A stretch of 64,000 bases of DNA from Blasia pusilla (GCA_050084515.1 CM114275.1:18104001-18168000); one strand, 5' to 3'. Shown: positions 11,894 through 24,079, counted from the stretch's first letter. The notes: generated by a model from the letters alone, not told the origin. Numbers and translations: made by a program.

Positions 11894-13450
11894 ATGGCAT
11901 TGTCCTCTCCCTCTAGTGTGCCAGTGGAGGAGACTTGGGAGCCATTACTTGGGCCCAAGCTTACGGGAGGTGAGAAACGACGCTTGACACAGTTCATACG
12001 TGCTTATAGGAGTTGTTTTGCCTTTAGCATGAAGGAGTTGGGTTCTCTGGTTGGACCCGGTATACGGATTGATTTGGCTAGTGATACGCCAATCTTCCGT
12101 CGTCCCTATCGATATAGTGATATGGAGAGGGACTTGATTGAGTAGGCGTTGGACCTTTTGGAGGCTGGATTAGTGGAGTTGTCGCATGGAGAGTATGCAT
12201 CAGCCACTGTAATGCCTGCTAAAAAGGATATGCATGGCAACTACACGGATAGGCGGATGTGTGGAGATTACCGTCCTATCAATCGACAAACCAAGGCCGA
12301 TAGGTATGCCATGCCTACACCTGAGGAGATCTTTGATGTGGTGGGACAGGCAAAGATTTTCAGTACTTTGGATCTTCGGGCAAGATACCATCAATTGCCG
12401 ATTCGGGAGAGTGACAAGGCCAAGACAGCATTTTGGGATGTCAACTCTCATGGCAAGGATTGTTTGTACCAGTGGAAATTCTTACCCTTTGGGTTGAAGA
12501 ATGCACTGCCGAGTTTCAAAGAGTGATGGGCGGGATCCTAGTAGGGTTGGATTTTGTTCGGTGTTACATTGATGATATCTTGGTGTTCGATGAATACGGT
12601 GGAGGAGCATCGGATACATTTGCAGATGGTGTTTGAGCGGTTGAAAGCTCATGGTCTACGTTTGCATCCAAGAAAGTGTAAGTTCTTCCATGAGGATGTT
12701 GAGTACTTGGGTCATGTGATCTATCCGGTGGTTTGGGAGTTCACAAGCAAAGGTGGAGGCTATTGCACTTATTCGCGTCCGATAGATGTGAGTAGAGTTC
12801 GAGCATTCATGGGATTGGCGAACAACAATCGGAGGTATGTGAAGGATTTAGTGCTATGGCAAAGCCTTTGAACCAATTGCTGAAATCAGATCAAGAGTGG
12901 CACCTGGGAGATGATCGGGAGAGAGCTTTTGTGGAGCTTAAGGCCCAGATTGGTGGCGGCGCCTATCTTGAGGAGACCTATCGAGGCGCCCATTTCGATT
13001 ACACATCGATTGGAGTAGGTTGGGACTTGAGCGGTGTTGACACAACATGATGATGAGCACATGGAGTTTGTGGTGGCCTATGCAAGTCGTTTGAATAATG
13101 CAGCGGAGTTGCGCTATAGTTCATATGAGGGAGAGTGCTTGGCGTAGTGTGGTGTGGCACACTTTAGGTGTTACTTGTTTGGCACACGTTTACCCTTGTT
13201 CTGATCACCGGCCCGCTCAAGTGGTTGATGGAGTCGGACAAGCTTACGGGGGAAGCTTGCACGGTGGGCTCTTATCTTACAGGAGTATGACTTCCGGTGG
13301 TACATAGACTGGAGTTGCCAACCTTGATCTTTGATGGGTTGAGTAGGAACCCATGTACTAGCCAAGAGGATACAAGCGGGGCTAGATGGCATGGCGAGGT
13401 TGATGAGGAGATGGTGCCAGGTTGGCATGCATCCGCCTTTTATGTTGGTT
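11894..13450 (+). pseudogene. Copy A reverse transcriptase and RNase H, broken
   Basis: Starts at ATG 11894, directly after the methyltransferase frame. RT motifs: TPIFRRPYRYSDMERDLI (12085-12140), YASATVMPAKKD, MCGDYRPINRQTKADRYAMP (12259-12315), FSTLDLRARYHQLPI (12358-12402), FLPFGLKNA (12479), and the catalytic Y-I-D-D encoded by TACATTGATGAT at 12566-12577. The thumb reads RVRAFMGLA (12795). RNase H follows as EFVVAYASR and YSSYEGECLA (13065-13145). A stop at 12143 and several frame changes break it. This is the usual Ty3/gypsy order. Confidence 0.85.
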
Positions 13451-13539
13451 AGGGGTGGACTCTAGTATGGAGGACCACATGATATCTTACTCTAGTCGAG
13501 GGTAGATGGTCAGCCTTGAGATCCTAAGGTTGGAGATGG

Positions 13540-14950
13540 TGGTACGGATCAGCATGATATTCATGATGATGCGTTGGTGTTGGAGTTCCTACTGGACCAA
13601 GTAGGGTGCAGGCATAGTGAGTGCCAAGGAGCGAGACCGTGTTCTTCAACGTGCTAAGAGGTATCGATTGGAGGGAACACATATTCTCCATGTGGGAGGA
13701 TGGTAGAGTACGAGTAGTGCCACATTTGGCTCGGAGAGAGAGCGTATTGTGCGACATGCCCATGAGGAGTTGGGACATTTTGGGGTAAAGCGTCGTATAG
13801 CTTACTCCTTGGCGATATTGGTGGTGTGGCATGCATACTCAGTCAAGTGCAGATTGGTGTCACGTTGTATGGTTTGTGACCGGATGAGGGCATCATTTAA
13901 TGCCCGTACACCACAATTACACCCCTTGCCTATTATGGGGTTGGGTTCTGATTGGAGTGTGGACTTTGCGGGACCGTTACCGTTGGTATGCGACATCATC
14001 GATATGTGTTGGTGATGGTGGAGCACTTCTCCAAGTGGATTGAGTTGGTGGCATTATCGGACAAGGCAAGTGAGGAACGGCGTATGCGTTTGGATAGAGT
14101 GCTTAGTCATTTTGGTGCACTAGTGAAGTCTTCGACCGACCGAGTCTGAGTTTCAGGGTGAGTTTGGTCTTGTGTGACAAGGCGTTGATTGATCAGCGGA
14201 CCACGTCTCGAGATCATCCGAGGCGGATGGTTTGGCTGAGCTTGTGGTTCGAGCGGTGAAGAGGGCATTGCGCAAGTATGGCCTCTGAAGGGCATCTTGG
14301 AGACCAGGATATTCGTTGCCATGGTTAGCCATGGGGTATAGGTTCGATCGCCAAGCATCCTGGCTTCCTTCTCACCCTATTTTCATTTATGCGGCCGAGA
14401 TCCGGACTTGCCAACAAAGCAATTGTCGGGAGTCTAGTGAGGTGGTGAACCTTGATGACCCATAGATGTGGATGAGGGTGTGTTCTCGTGGCGGAGCTCT
14501 TTCGGAGAGTTATGCCATGACCTTTGAGAATCTTGCCATTGCTCAACACAGGGATACGTTGCGGTATGCAACCATTCGGGGTGGAGGTTATCGACCATCG
14601 ATTCGTAGGTTCCATGTGGGGGACTATGTGAACCTCACGCACTATTTTACGAGTGTGTGAGGTGTTAGTTTCTGGAGTTCTCATGTTGGAGGGTCGTGAT
14701 GGAGTTGTTTGGAAGGACCATGTGCGTAATTGTGCGCCATGTCATCTTCCAAATGTGGATGGTATCTTATTGACCCAAGCTTAGCCATGATACGTGCTAG
14801 CTTGAGGTGCATGTTGTGTGGGTCTCTTTGGTAACGCGGCTTTGTATGTTGGTGTGTGATCGGTGTTCTAGGGGTTGGCACATGATGTGTTTGACTCCAC
14901 GTTTGGATGTTGTTCCTATTGGAAGGTGGGTTTGTCCTCGATGTACTTAG
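13540..14950 (+). pseudogene. Copy A integrase with C-terminal PHD finger, broken
   Basis: The zinc-binding N-terminus is visible as RHAHEELGHFGVK (13750) with CMVCDRM (13867). The DDE core follows in changing frames: SVDFAGPLP (13961), VLVMVEHFSKWIELVALSDK, VLSHFGA (14099). A module with VWKDHVRNCAPCHLPNVD (14708) leads to RCMLCGS (14803-14826). The PHD finger is frameshifted after its first Cys pair, but VCDRCSRGWHMMCL and GRWVCPRC can be read to the stop at 14948. Domain order equals that of the better preserved D copy. Confidence 0.8.
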
Positions 14951-15105
14951 GAGAGGTAGATGACTTGATCTTTGCATGATATGGATTACAGATGTGCGAC
15001 TAACGATGGGGCAACCTAGCACCCGGCCTTCTGATTCGGGCACCCAAGAAGGTGTATAGCATGTAGTAGATGTATAGGGCTACGGGAGTTAGAGGACCTA
15101 ACCGA

Positions 15106-15116
15106 TTAGGGGGCGA
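15106..15116 (+). other. Polypurine-tract-like run before the B1 unit (copy A)
   Basis: TTAGGGGGCGA lies directly before the first B unit at 15117, and equivalents sit at the same place in B (AGGGGGGCTA, 35961), C and D. It resembles a plus-strand primer, but it precedes B1 rather than the terminal repeat that starts at 15225. Confidence 0.5.
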
Positions 15117-15224
15117 GTTGTGGTACACTTGCGTTTGTGGATACTCTCGTCTATGTTATGTATGTATGTGCGTATGGTATGTCAGCGATGTATGTTGTAT
15201 GACGATGTGGATTTACGGACGATT
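15117..15224 (+). repeat. B1 unit: copy of the terminal-repeat end placed before the 3' terminal repeat (copy A)
   Basis: About 106 bases nearly identical to 15593-15698, starting GTTGTGGTACACTTGCG and running through the TGTATGTATGTGCGTATGG stretch. Its last 12 bases differ (TTACGGACGATT instead of TCGCACGACA). Confidence 0.85.
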
Positions 15225-15698
15225 TGTCATGACCATACGGATTATGTCGTTGAGTATGGTGTGCTGGTAGAGGCCATTCCTTATGTAGGACCGTAGTGGC
15301 TTGGTAGAGATGCGGTTCCATACATAGGGTTGGGGGTTACTCACTTGGGGGTGACTTTCCCAGTAGGGCCCGCTCTTAGGTTGGAGGATATAAGGTGGCT
15401 TGCCCTCAAAGAACAGTCAGTTCTTTGAGTTGAGCCTGTTGCGTTGGGAGTTAGCCTTGGTAGTGAGTAGAGCTCTTGGCTATGGTGTTTCCCGCAAGCT
15501 TCGTCCTAGATTCTCTCATCGTGGAGTGGGTTTGGCTCGATTGTATGTGATTATAAACGTGTTTTATGACAATAGGTCTTTCACGGATTTCAGTTATGGT
15601 ACACTTGCGTTTGTGGATACTCTCGTCTATGTTATGTATGTATGTGCGTATGGTATGTCAGCGATGAATGTTGTATGACGATGTGGATTCGCACGACA
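15225..15698 (+). repeat. 474-bp terminal repeat shared by copies A (3') and B (5'): A part 15225-15592, B2 unit 15593-15698
   Basis: It starts TGTCATGACC and ends GATTCGCACGACA, so it has TG...CA ends. Element C carries the same 474 bp with the same 368+106 division (58349-58822). Copy A's internal sequence ends before it, and copy B's leader starts right after it with AATCGTTGGTCGAAATTTCG. A TATA-like GATATAAGG lies at 15387-15395. Confidence 0.85.
15387..15395 (+). promoter_or_regulatory. Putative TATA box in the A/B terminal repeat
   Basis: GATATAAGG occurs in the A part of this repeat and in copy A's 5' repeat and copy C. In element D the equivalent place reads CTATATAAG. Conservation between subfamilies supports a promoter role; no transcript data. 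Confidence 0.45.
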
Positions 15699-16742
15699 AA
15701 TCGTTGGTCGAAATTTCGCGGACTAGCTCAAGTTCTGGCTATGGTGGACAGCAGATCGGAGGGGCTGGTTGGTTGGTGACTCGTATGTTGTTGGAGACGC
15801 CTATCCCATTGGGGGCGCCCTGGTTGGGCCTCTCTCCATAGCGAACGGGGTGATAGGGGCATGTCTCGGCGTTTCGAGGCTTCGAGGCAACTCGTGGTTG
15901 CTCGGGGCGAGTGAACGTGAGAGGCGGAGTAAGGAGCAAGGAGCAAGCAAGCAAGCATACTTTCTTGGGCGTGAGGCAGTTTTTGTAGGATTTGTGAGTT
16001 AAGTGTTGCATAACTGGTCACCCATGTTTGGGCTCTTCTGCTTGGAAGACGCTTAACTGATGAGTAATTAACTATGCCAGTGTACACACTGGCATAGTTA
16101 ATTACTCATCAGTTAAGCGCATAGTTTATGCATCTCGGGTTTTCGGTTGATGGACCTCTAAAGCGCATAGTAAGGTGTGGCCTCTCCATGTAGGTGATAT
16201 TTCAGGTGCTGCGAGTGCGACTAGCACATCATCGACCACCGGCGGAGTGGCTATTGCGTTAGAAGTGTGTGGTTGGTTCTGTGGATTCAAGGGGCGCCAC
16301 GTTTGGTGGATTGTGTTACCTTGATTTCCGTTTTGTATTTCCAGTTGCGATTGGAGGGTTGTCGTTGGACTTCCTGTGTTTGGATACCCTCCATTGTTGC
16401 TTCTTGCTAGCGCGCCCATAGTTAGGGTTGACGCTGATTTCCAGAGTAGTTTTACTCTTTTGTGCTACCGGTAGTGAGGCTGGAGTGATGACCAGTCAGA
16501 CTACATTTGTTTCTCTCACGGTGAGACTAGAGTGATGACTAGTAGACTGTGGGAGGCTTCTTGTGGTGATGACACGTTAGGTTGCCCACACCCATAGCTA
16601 GTAGGGCTAGAATAGTACAGCGACATCGACGTCATTTGGTTACTCAGTGGTGGTGATTTGGTGGTGGTGCGGCATCGGCGTTGGTCATCACGGAGCTGTC
16701 TGGTGGTCTGGTTGGGGATCGTGGTGCGGACAGTGGTGGTTT
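15699..16742 (+). other. Copy B leader, with a near-perfect hairpin
   Basis: Homologous to copy A's leader. It has no conserved protein. The first bases, GGTCGAAATTTCGCGGAC, are the likely primer-binding region, but no tRNA match could be made. The hairpin at 16051-16118 is listed separately. Confidence 0.6.
16051..16118. repeat. 33-bp inverted repeat with 2-base spacer in copy B leader
   Basis: The left arm 16051-16083 (GCTTAACTGATGAG...) is the exact reverse complement of 16086-16118, leaving only AC between them. Copy A has just one arm-like sequence here (near 7300-7330), so the second arm looks like a fold-back duplication. Confidence 0.9.
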
Positions 16743-16842
16743 TACACGGAGTGGATTGAGGTATTGGCTACCTTTTCCACTTCTTACCGTTGATGAAGAG
16801 GAGGACGAGTTATCGAGTGTTGCAGCGCCATTGATTTGGGAC

Positions 16843-18182
16843 ATGGACGGGATGTATGGGGCCATGAAGGGCCCACGAAGATACTCGCGTGCAGTGGGCA
16901 CCATTGAGTTGGAGGACTTCATTCAGGAGTTTGATACGTGGTGTAATATGCAGATGTTGCGGAACGCCACGTTATTTACACCCTTCTTGGCTTGGAAGGG
17001 GTTGTTTCAGCACTTGGAGGGACCACCCATGGATGATTACCATGAGTTTAGGAGGGACCATGTTGCTGAGATTGAGGCGTGGAGACAACATTGGTTTCCA
17101 GGCTATATGTCTATCACCCATGGTGGTGTTGGTAGTAGTGCTCTTATTGTGTCAGCCAACCCGACGTTGAGTGGTGCAAGTATGAGCCGGAGTGGGGGTA
17201 CCAAAAATGAAGATACCCATGGAGGTACCAGTGGGGGTACTAGTGCCCCACCATCATTCAGCCCGGTTGCAGAGTTCTTCAAGAGGTTGAAGAAGAACTA
17301 TCAGGGGGTGAAGACAGAGAAGTTGAGGAGTCTTCAGGAATTTGAGCGAAAGACTGGTGGGAGTCTTCGTGAAGCATACACTCATATGCGACGCTTGATT
17401 TCAATTACCCATGATGTGATTGAGGCTCATGCAGTCCAGTTTTGGGATGAGATCTTGGATGGAGAGTTGCACCGTAGGGTACGTGATGCTACTCTTATGA
17501 GTGATGATTCATCCACATTGGACCATGTGTTTGCTCTATCTGAGAAGATTGAGCTTAACATGGTGGAGGAGAGGGTGGTGACATCTGCATTCAGTAAGAA
17601 TATAGCTACTACTTCTCATGTTCAGCAGTCCACCTCACAACTGGTAGTAGTGGTGGTGGTAATAGTAGTGGGAGTCGTGGGGGGTACACACGACCTTAGT
17701 TTGGTCCTAGAGGGACACTTGCGCAGAGACCATTGCCTTCATTTGCTGCCCCGCAGCAAGGACAGTCATGTTGGACATGTGGAGGTGATCATGTTAGGAG
17801 GTTTTGTCCCCAAGAGGATGGGGGACGGACTTTGGAGGATGGACCTCAATCAGCCCCAACTGAGTGTGATCATTGTGGGAGACCAGGTCATCCTCGAGAG
17901 CATTGCTTTGATCTTCATCCAGAGTTGAGATCAGGCTGCAGCCGTGGTGGAGTAGCACCGAGAGGCCGAGGTGGTAGAGGTGGTAGGGGTGGACCAGCGG
18001 TTAGAAAGCCTACGGTGGCTGCCCCTACCACTACGACAAAGTCAGCTATGGCTGCCAGGATTGAGCAGTTGAAGCAGAGGTTGGCTACTATGGCTGGTAT
18101 CCAGCATAGAGCAGGTTTGAGAGCAGGGGCTTCCACCTCTTATGGAGGGGATGATCTCTCTTATATGGTGAGTGCAGCATAG
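16843..18182 (+). pseudogene. gag: Copy B gag, one frameshift
   Basis: From the ATG at 16843 (in an open frame that begins further upstream from non-ATG codons) a frame runs through IELEDFIQEFDTW, GPPMDDYHEFRRD, FFKRLKKNYQGVKTEK, FERKTGGSLREAYTHMRRL and RVRDATLMSDDSSTLDHVF, a retrotransposon capsid. Near 17635 the frame slips: the Gly/Ser-rich linker of copy A is read as a Val run. The second frame (to 18182) has the zinc knuckles CWTCGGDHVRRFC and CDHCGRPGHPREHC, a Gly/Arg-rich stretch, and a Met/Ala-rich segment with AARIEQLKQRLATMAGIQ. The frame ends at TAG 18180-18182; protease coding starts in another frame around there. Confidence 0.85.
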
Positions 18183-19508
18183 GTTGAGACATCAGCTGCA
18201 GTTGCGAGAGGAGCCACTCGAGCGGCAGAGCCACGTGGTGCTATTGTGGAGTTGGACCTACAGTGGGGTGAGGCTGGGAGGCAGGCTAGGCTCCCCCAGT
18301 CATTCTTGTTGTCTGAGGTGCTTAGGACTCCATCCATGGTTCCTACGTAGCCTATTGAGCCTACAGTGGGGATTGAGGCATCTACATCGCGTGTAGTAGA
18401 CACGGATACAGCATCCAGTGCAGTATTGCGGATGGCAACTTCAGTGTTGGGATCCCTATTGTTTTCAGCCACTAAGTTGATGGCCTTAGGAGTTGACTTA
18501 GCTCTTGTATTTCAGCTAGCAACCACGTTGTGTGAACATGGGAGTGTTACTACTACACGTGCTGAGGTGGATGAGGGTGTTGCGGTGGAGCAACCCTCTA
18601 TGTCCGGTGTAGCATTGAGTACCAGTGCTACTTGGCAGGCATCAACGGCGAAGATGGATGCATTACCAGTCCGGCCAGCCATTGATCGTGAGAGGCTTAC
18701 ACCTGGTGTATGTATGTTGGACAACTGGAGTGGGATATTCCGATTGGTGAGTTCTACAGGATAGGTGTATAGACCAGATAGAGTCTTGTTAGACTCTGGT
18801 GCCCAACCTTTGATTTTGGGAAAGGCGGCATGTATTGGTCTGGGTATTCGGAGGTCAGAGCTTAAGCCTTGCCCATTCCAGATTCAGACATCACTTGGAG
18901 GAGCCACTGATAGGTCTCATTTCATGACAGGGGAGAAGTTGTCTATACAGTTGAGACCAGATCATGCGATTGATAGCTCCACGTTGGGAGTACTGCAGTG
19001 GTCACATCAGCCAAGTTGTATGATGTACTAGTTGGATGAGCAATATTGTACCCGATGAATTTTCAGATGGACTATTGGACTGAGACAGCGTCCTATAGAC
19101 TTGGTTGGCAGTCTGGGGATGGACATATGAGGCAGGTTCCTATGAGATTTATTTATGGGGCTCGACCAGGAGGGTCTTCCCCAACGGTATTAGCATCTGT
19201 GGCTGGTTTTAGTGTAGTAGTCACTTGGCCAGGAGACTTTTTGGAGGGTAACCTTTATGCCATGGATTCTCCTGTGCATGAGGAGGTGGAGGAGGTCCCT
19301 AGTTTTGTAGTAGAGGTATCTTCATTGTTGGATGTGCCACTTTGGAGTTCAGGCGGAGCACTACGGCAAGAGGCTGATCGCCTAGTGCAGGAGGCTTGGT
19401 CTGAGGCTGTTATACCTCATGAGGAAGAGGAGGCTCCACGGCAAACTCCTACTTCTGGTCCAGTTGGGTTATCCCCTTTGGATACTACACCCATTGTATG
19501 GCGGTATC
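18183..19508 (+). pseudogene. Copy B aspartic protease and linker to the methyltransferase (interrupted by N1)
   Basis: The retropepsin signature is clear: RVLLDSGAQPLILGKAA near 18779-18829, with D-S-G as active site. Downstream CPFQIQTSLGG matches D. One in-frame TAG (18762-18764) sits just before VYRPDRV where copy A has CAG. The linker up to 19508 is acidic (EEVEEVP, EEEEAP) and ends PLDTTPIVWRY. N1 inserted here; beyond it the same frame goes on at 26885 into the methyltransferase motif I. So protease and methyltransferase share one reading frame in this copy, apart from nonsense and frameshift changes. Confidence 0.8.
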
Positions 19509-20518
19509 TGTCGTGCGCCTACTCTCCTTGAACGTTAATCTTGTTTGTTGCGGAAGCGTGCGTTCAGTAGGTCACGCTCTCAACGCTGATCTGCATCCAA
19601 ACACGCACTTCGGTTAGTCGGGTCTTGGATCAATCAGCGGGATTACTTTCCGAGTTCTCGTCTCGGACTCTCTCTTCAAGCTCAACCTTCCTAGTTTCGC
19701 GGTTTCCAACACGGGCAAGTCTCGAAAGACTTGGGAGACTTTTCGGTCGGTTCGGGAACCTGAAAACGGCGTCTCGGCCTAGCGGTTCCAACTATCCGAT
19801 GAACATCCAATGAGTTCCTCACCAAGACTCGCAGTGAATCTGGTTGGAATCCAAGTGTGGCGTACAAAGTCCACTCCTTGGATCAGGTTTGGGTTTGGGT
19901 TTCGCGCCAAACTCCCGTTTCATCCCGTGCCTCAAACGCCGTTTGGCGCCCAAAGTGGGGTTTCGTTTCGAGACATCTCAGAGAAGGTACTCCCCTTACT
20001 AGTACTTCTGGGGATCTCCGGGGCCCCTACATTTAGGAAAGACACCGGGCCCCTCCATTGGCCCTCAACCCGATTGCTCTCTGAATCGTTTTCGGCCAAT
20101 ATCTCAGCCTGTACTTATGCGTTTGCTGAGATCTTTGGTGCGTTGGAAGCGTCTCAAGATCAGCTTTCCAACGCGCCTTACTTGTCCCGAACGCATCTCG
20201 GAGCTCAACGTTATGGTCCTAAACACAGTCAGATTCTCCCAAACGCTAGCCGTGTTCCAAATCTGGTTCTCACCTCCTTGGCAACCAACCTCCGAGACTC
20301 AACTCATCTCAAGTCTCGGCTCACGTTTGGTCTAGGTTTCTGGTCGCGACCACTAACGCATGAAATGCACAACTCATTCCACGTTTCGTCTCTTAGACTT
20401 TTCCAAGAGACTCTTCCAAACGCCTCTCCAAAGCGCAAACCTCGCGGGCGTGAGTTCCTTTGAGTTCGATGTTTCGCTTGGCGCGATTTGGTGTTGTTTG
20501 GTTATGAGGGTCGCGACA
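19509..20518 (-). repeat. N1 3' LTR
   Basis: 1010 bp, matching 25859-26884 over its length; it starts TGTCGTGCGCCTACTCTCC and ends GGGTCGCGACA on the plus strand. The two LTRs differ mostly by one- or two-base indels (for example around 19735-19775 against 26085-26125). Confidence 0.9.
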
Positions 20519-20531
20519 CTCACCCCTCCTT
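20519..20531 (-). other. N1 polypurine tract
   Basis: On the minus strand AAGGAGGGGTGAG lies directly before the 3' LTR, the normal position for the plus-strand primer. This contrasts with the A/B/C/D family. Confidence 0.75.
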
Positions 20532-21211
20532 AGAAGGTTGATGTCCTCATCAACGCAAACCTTATTGATGTTAAGTTACGGGCAGCCGACCCTTAACACA
20601 TAATCGCGTTCCGTAGCTAACCCGCAATTCCTCTTTTGGCTTAAGTCTTAGGTTTTTCGCTATAAAGACTTAGACTTATCAGCTTTGCTTTCTCGATGAG
20701 CCTAGAATAGTTTCGCCAAACTAATCTAACTATCAAAATAAGCTCACTAAGTCTGCAACCTAACACTTCACTCACTATTTGTAAACAACACTTTGTCTAC
20801 CTAGCCAACTCAGCACTACTTTTGGGTCACCTGTATTCCACCTAGGCGCGTCACTAAGTTCAGTCATGAAACATGAATGAGATCACCACAAACCCCAAGA
20901 CAGACTCATCTGCCCGCCGACGTTAGGGCGAGCCCAAATGCTAGTACTTCAACACTTGGTCCTGATCTAGATGCCTTATCTCGAATACAAGCTCTCACCT
21001 CAAATACTCATTGTTTGGTCTCCTTGACTTACATCCTAAGCATATGAAGAACTACTCATTGCCTTGCACAAACCAAACTCAAAATTACAATACAAGCATC
21101 GAATCTCCAAATCCATGTCTTCTTTATTGCAACAACTAAACCTTTCTAGTTACAACGGGTTATCGGCCCAAGCTTTCCGGTCACAAGTTATGTCCATTGC
21201 TTCACCATGTA

Positions 21212-21637
21212 CTAACGCACGTGCCTTTCTTGCATCCATCTAAAGTCACGCAATGCTTCTTGCGCATGTTCTAGATCCGCCTCCGCAATCCAAGTCGCCT
21301 CTTTCACATGATAGCCTTTCCACTTGACCAAGTACTCGTACTTGGTGGCCCTACGTCTGGAACGCAGAATAGTCTCAACCTCGAACTCTGGTTCCTCATT
21401 TCTGATGACCGGTTGTGGTCTCAACATCCTCCTTCGCTCCGGACGCACATTGTCTTGAAGATACTTCTTCAATAATGACACATGGAAAGTCGGGTGAATC
21501 TTGAACTCGTTTGGCAGCTCCAACATGTACACATCCTCAAACGGCTTTGCCTTGATCACATACGGTCCAAAGATACTTGGTCGACAATTTATGAACAATT
21601 CTTTCGGAAGAGTGAGATTCTTAACACTCAACCACAC
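21212..21637 (-). pseudogene. N1 integrase C-terminal region with chromodomain
   Basis: The frame starts with the integrase tail (GPYVIKAKPFEDVYMLELP), then HPTFHVSLLKKY, the usual chromovirus junction. The chromodomain follows: FEVETILRSRR, YEYLVKWKGYH and ATWIAEADLEHA. The aromatic-cage-type residues (Y/F at the start, W of W-K-G, W of T-W) are mostly present. In chromoviruses this domain steers integration to chromatin with particular histone marks. The upstream integrase is frameshifted from it. Confidence 0.85.
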
Positions 21638-21639
21638 TT

Positions 21640-22810
21640 GTTCCCCAACTTGAAACTCACATGGCGCCGACTTTTGTTAGCATGCTTTACGTACCTTAGT
21701 TGAGCCTTGGCGAGACTTTTTCTCGCCGCTCTTGTCGTTCTGCATTTCCACTAACAAACATTCCGCCGTTGCTTGACGAGTGTGTGTCGATGTATTGCCC
21801 TTGAAAAGAGCTAAGTCAAGAGGCCCTTACGGTTCTCTTTGATACGCCGAAGAAACGGAGATTCTCGGTTGCAGAATGCTTAGTCGAGTTGTAACAATAC
21901 TCAGCCATACTTAACCACTTGGCCCAATCTCTTTGGTCCGCACTCACGTAATTCCGTAAGTATTGGTTTTACGACCGAAGTTTACTTTTTCCGTTTGCCC
22001 ATCCGTTTGAGGATGGAAGGCCGTACTAAAGCCGAGTTTGGTCCGGAACCTCCTGAATAGATGTTTCCAAAAGGCAATTGGTAAACTTCGGATCCCGGTC
22101 GGACACAATGCTCCTAGGCAATCCGTGCGCACGCCACCAACCATCCAGAGTAGTCGGGAAGTCGCGAGGCCGTCGCGAGACTCTCTCGTTGGCACAAACC
22201 TCCCCAACTTGCTAAACCGATCAACTATCACAAGTATAGCGTTGTATCCCTCGGATTCGAAGACTCGTAATGAAATCCATGCTAATGCTTTGCAAGGGTC
22301 CCTCCGGATTGGCAAAGGATGAAGTAAACCTTGTTTCTTCGCATAAGACACGCAGTTCGCTTGGCAGTCGTGTCACGCATGTTTTCACATATTGAGCAAC
22401 ATCTTCCTTCATGTTGGGCGAGAAGAACCTCTTAGACAAAACAAAGAAGAGTGGATTTCTCCCCTTTGTGTCCCGCCAAAGGTCCATCATGACATTCCAC
22501 AAACACCTTGGTTCGTAGCTTGCCTTGGCCTACATAGATCCTGCTCTGCTTAAACCTTAGCAAGCCGTGTCTCAAACTCAGATTGGCCACCTTTTCGCCC
22601 CGCTTTAACTTCCCAAGGTACTCCCTCGCTTGCTCATCCTTCATGTATCCTTCACTTAATCCTTCTTTCCAGTCTGTTTCATTAGGGAACATTGCTCTCA
22701 ACACTCGTGTCGTCGATGGCATGTGTTCATCCCTGCGGCTTAACGCATCTGGAATGACATTGTCTTTCCCCGGCTTGTGGATTAGCTCCACATTCATCAA
22801 CGCCAAGGTA
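21640..22810 (-). pseudogene. N1 integrase core, frameshifted
   Basis: The zinc-binding start is seen as ECHDGPLAGHKGEK (about 22485) and the core as ISMDFITSLR (about 22270), VIVDRFSKLGRF (about 22220) and AFHPQTDGQTEKVN (about 22000), the standard D-D-E series. Several one-base changes break the frame, for instance near 22130 and 21850. Confidence 0.8.
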
Positions 22811-24064
22811 TCATGCCACCGGTTGTTTTGGCGCCACGCGCTCCTGGGTCTCAAAATACTTGAGCGATATGTTATCGGTGAATACTCGAGTCCTGTGAAG
22901 TCCCAAATAGTGACGCCACTTCCTCAAGCAATGAACCACCGCAAACAACTCTTTCTCATGAGTAGGCCATCTCCTTTCGGTGTCGGTCAGCTTCTTGCTT
23001 TCGTATGCTACAGGTCTCCCTTTTTGCACCAACATTCCTGCAATCGCAAAATCACTAGCATCCGTGTGCACCTCGAACGGTTGTTCAAACTCCGGCAATT
23101 TCAGAACTGGTTCCTGCGAGAGGATCTCTTTGACTCGATTGAACGCTTTATCCACTTCCTCGGTCCATGTAGTATTGGCAAACTTTGCGGTCCAATCCGT
23201 GAGAGGTTTCACTATGCCCGAAAAATTCTTCACGTATGTCCGGTAAAACTGGACAGCTCCGATGAACCTTCGCATCCCCTTCACCGTGGAAGGCGGTTCC
23301 CATTCGGCAATCGCGCTCACCTTTTCCATGTCTGGACTCACTCCATCCGCACTGACCACATGTCCCAAGAACTTGATCTTCGTCAAACCGAACTCACTCT
23401 TATCCGCATTCGCATACAGCTTGTTCGCCCTAAGTTTCTCAAACACCGTCTTCAAATGTCGAGCGTGCTCCTCTAGTGTTTTCGAATAGATGAGTATGTC
23501 ATCTATATAGATGATCACAAACTCATCCGTCTCCTTGTGAAAGATGGAGTTCATCAAAGTGGTAAACGTCGGAGGCGCATTACAAAGACCGAAAGGCATT
23601 ACTACAAACTCGAACGAACCGTATCTCGTCCTACAGGCAGTCTTCTCTACATCCGCTTCGGCAATCCGAATCTGATAATATCCTGATTTCAGGTCAATCC
23701 GGCTGAAATACTTGGCACCCGACAATCGATCAAAGAGGTCATCCATCCTCGGTAGAGGATAGTTATTCCTTACCGTCACTTTATTCAGCGCCCGATAATC
23801 AACATAGAGTCTCAACTTCCCATCCTTCTTCTTGACAAAGAGGACGGGCGCCCCATAAGGTGACTTGCTCGTTCGGATGTAACCCCTCTCTAGGAGTTCA
23901 CCCAACTGTTTCTTCAACTCAGCAAGTTCCTCTTGATTCAACCTATATGGTGCCTTTGAAGGTGGTTGAGATCCTGGTATCACCTCAATCTTATGATCAA
24001 CCGCCCTATGTGGTGGCAACTCAGTCGGAAGCTCCTTAGTCAACACATCTTCAAATTCTTTCAC
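22811..24064 (-). pseudogene. N1 reverse transcriptase and RNase H
   Basis: A 417-residue open frame. RT motifs: YRLNQEELAELKKQL, YGAPVLFVKKKDGKLRLYVD, YRALNKVTVRNNYPLPRMDD, RIDLKSGYYQIRI, FVVMPFGLCNAP and the catalytic IIYIDDILIYSK. RNase H starts at EVHTDASDFAIAGMLV and goes on through YESKKL and THEKELFAVV to VFTDNISLKYFETQ. It runs out of frame at the end (APKQPVA). The RT itself looks intact. Family: Ty3/gypsy chromovirus. Confidence 0.9.
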
Positions 24065-24079
24065 AACTCTCTTGAGTGT

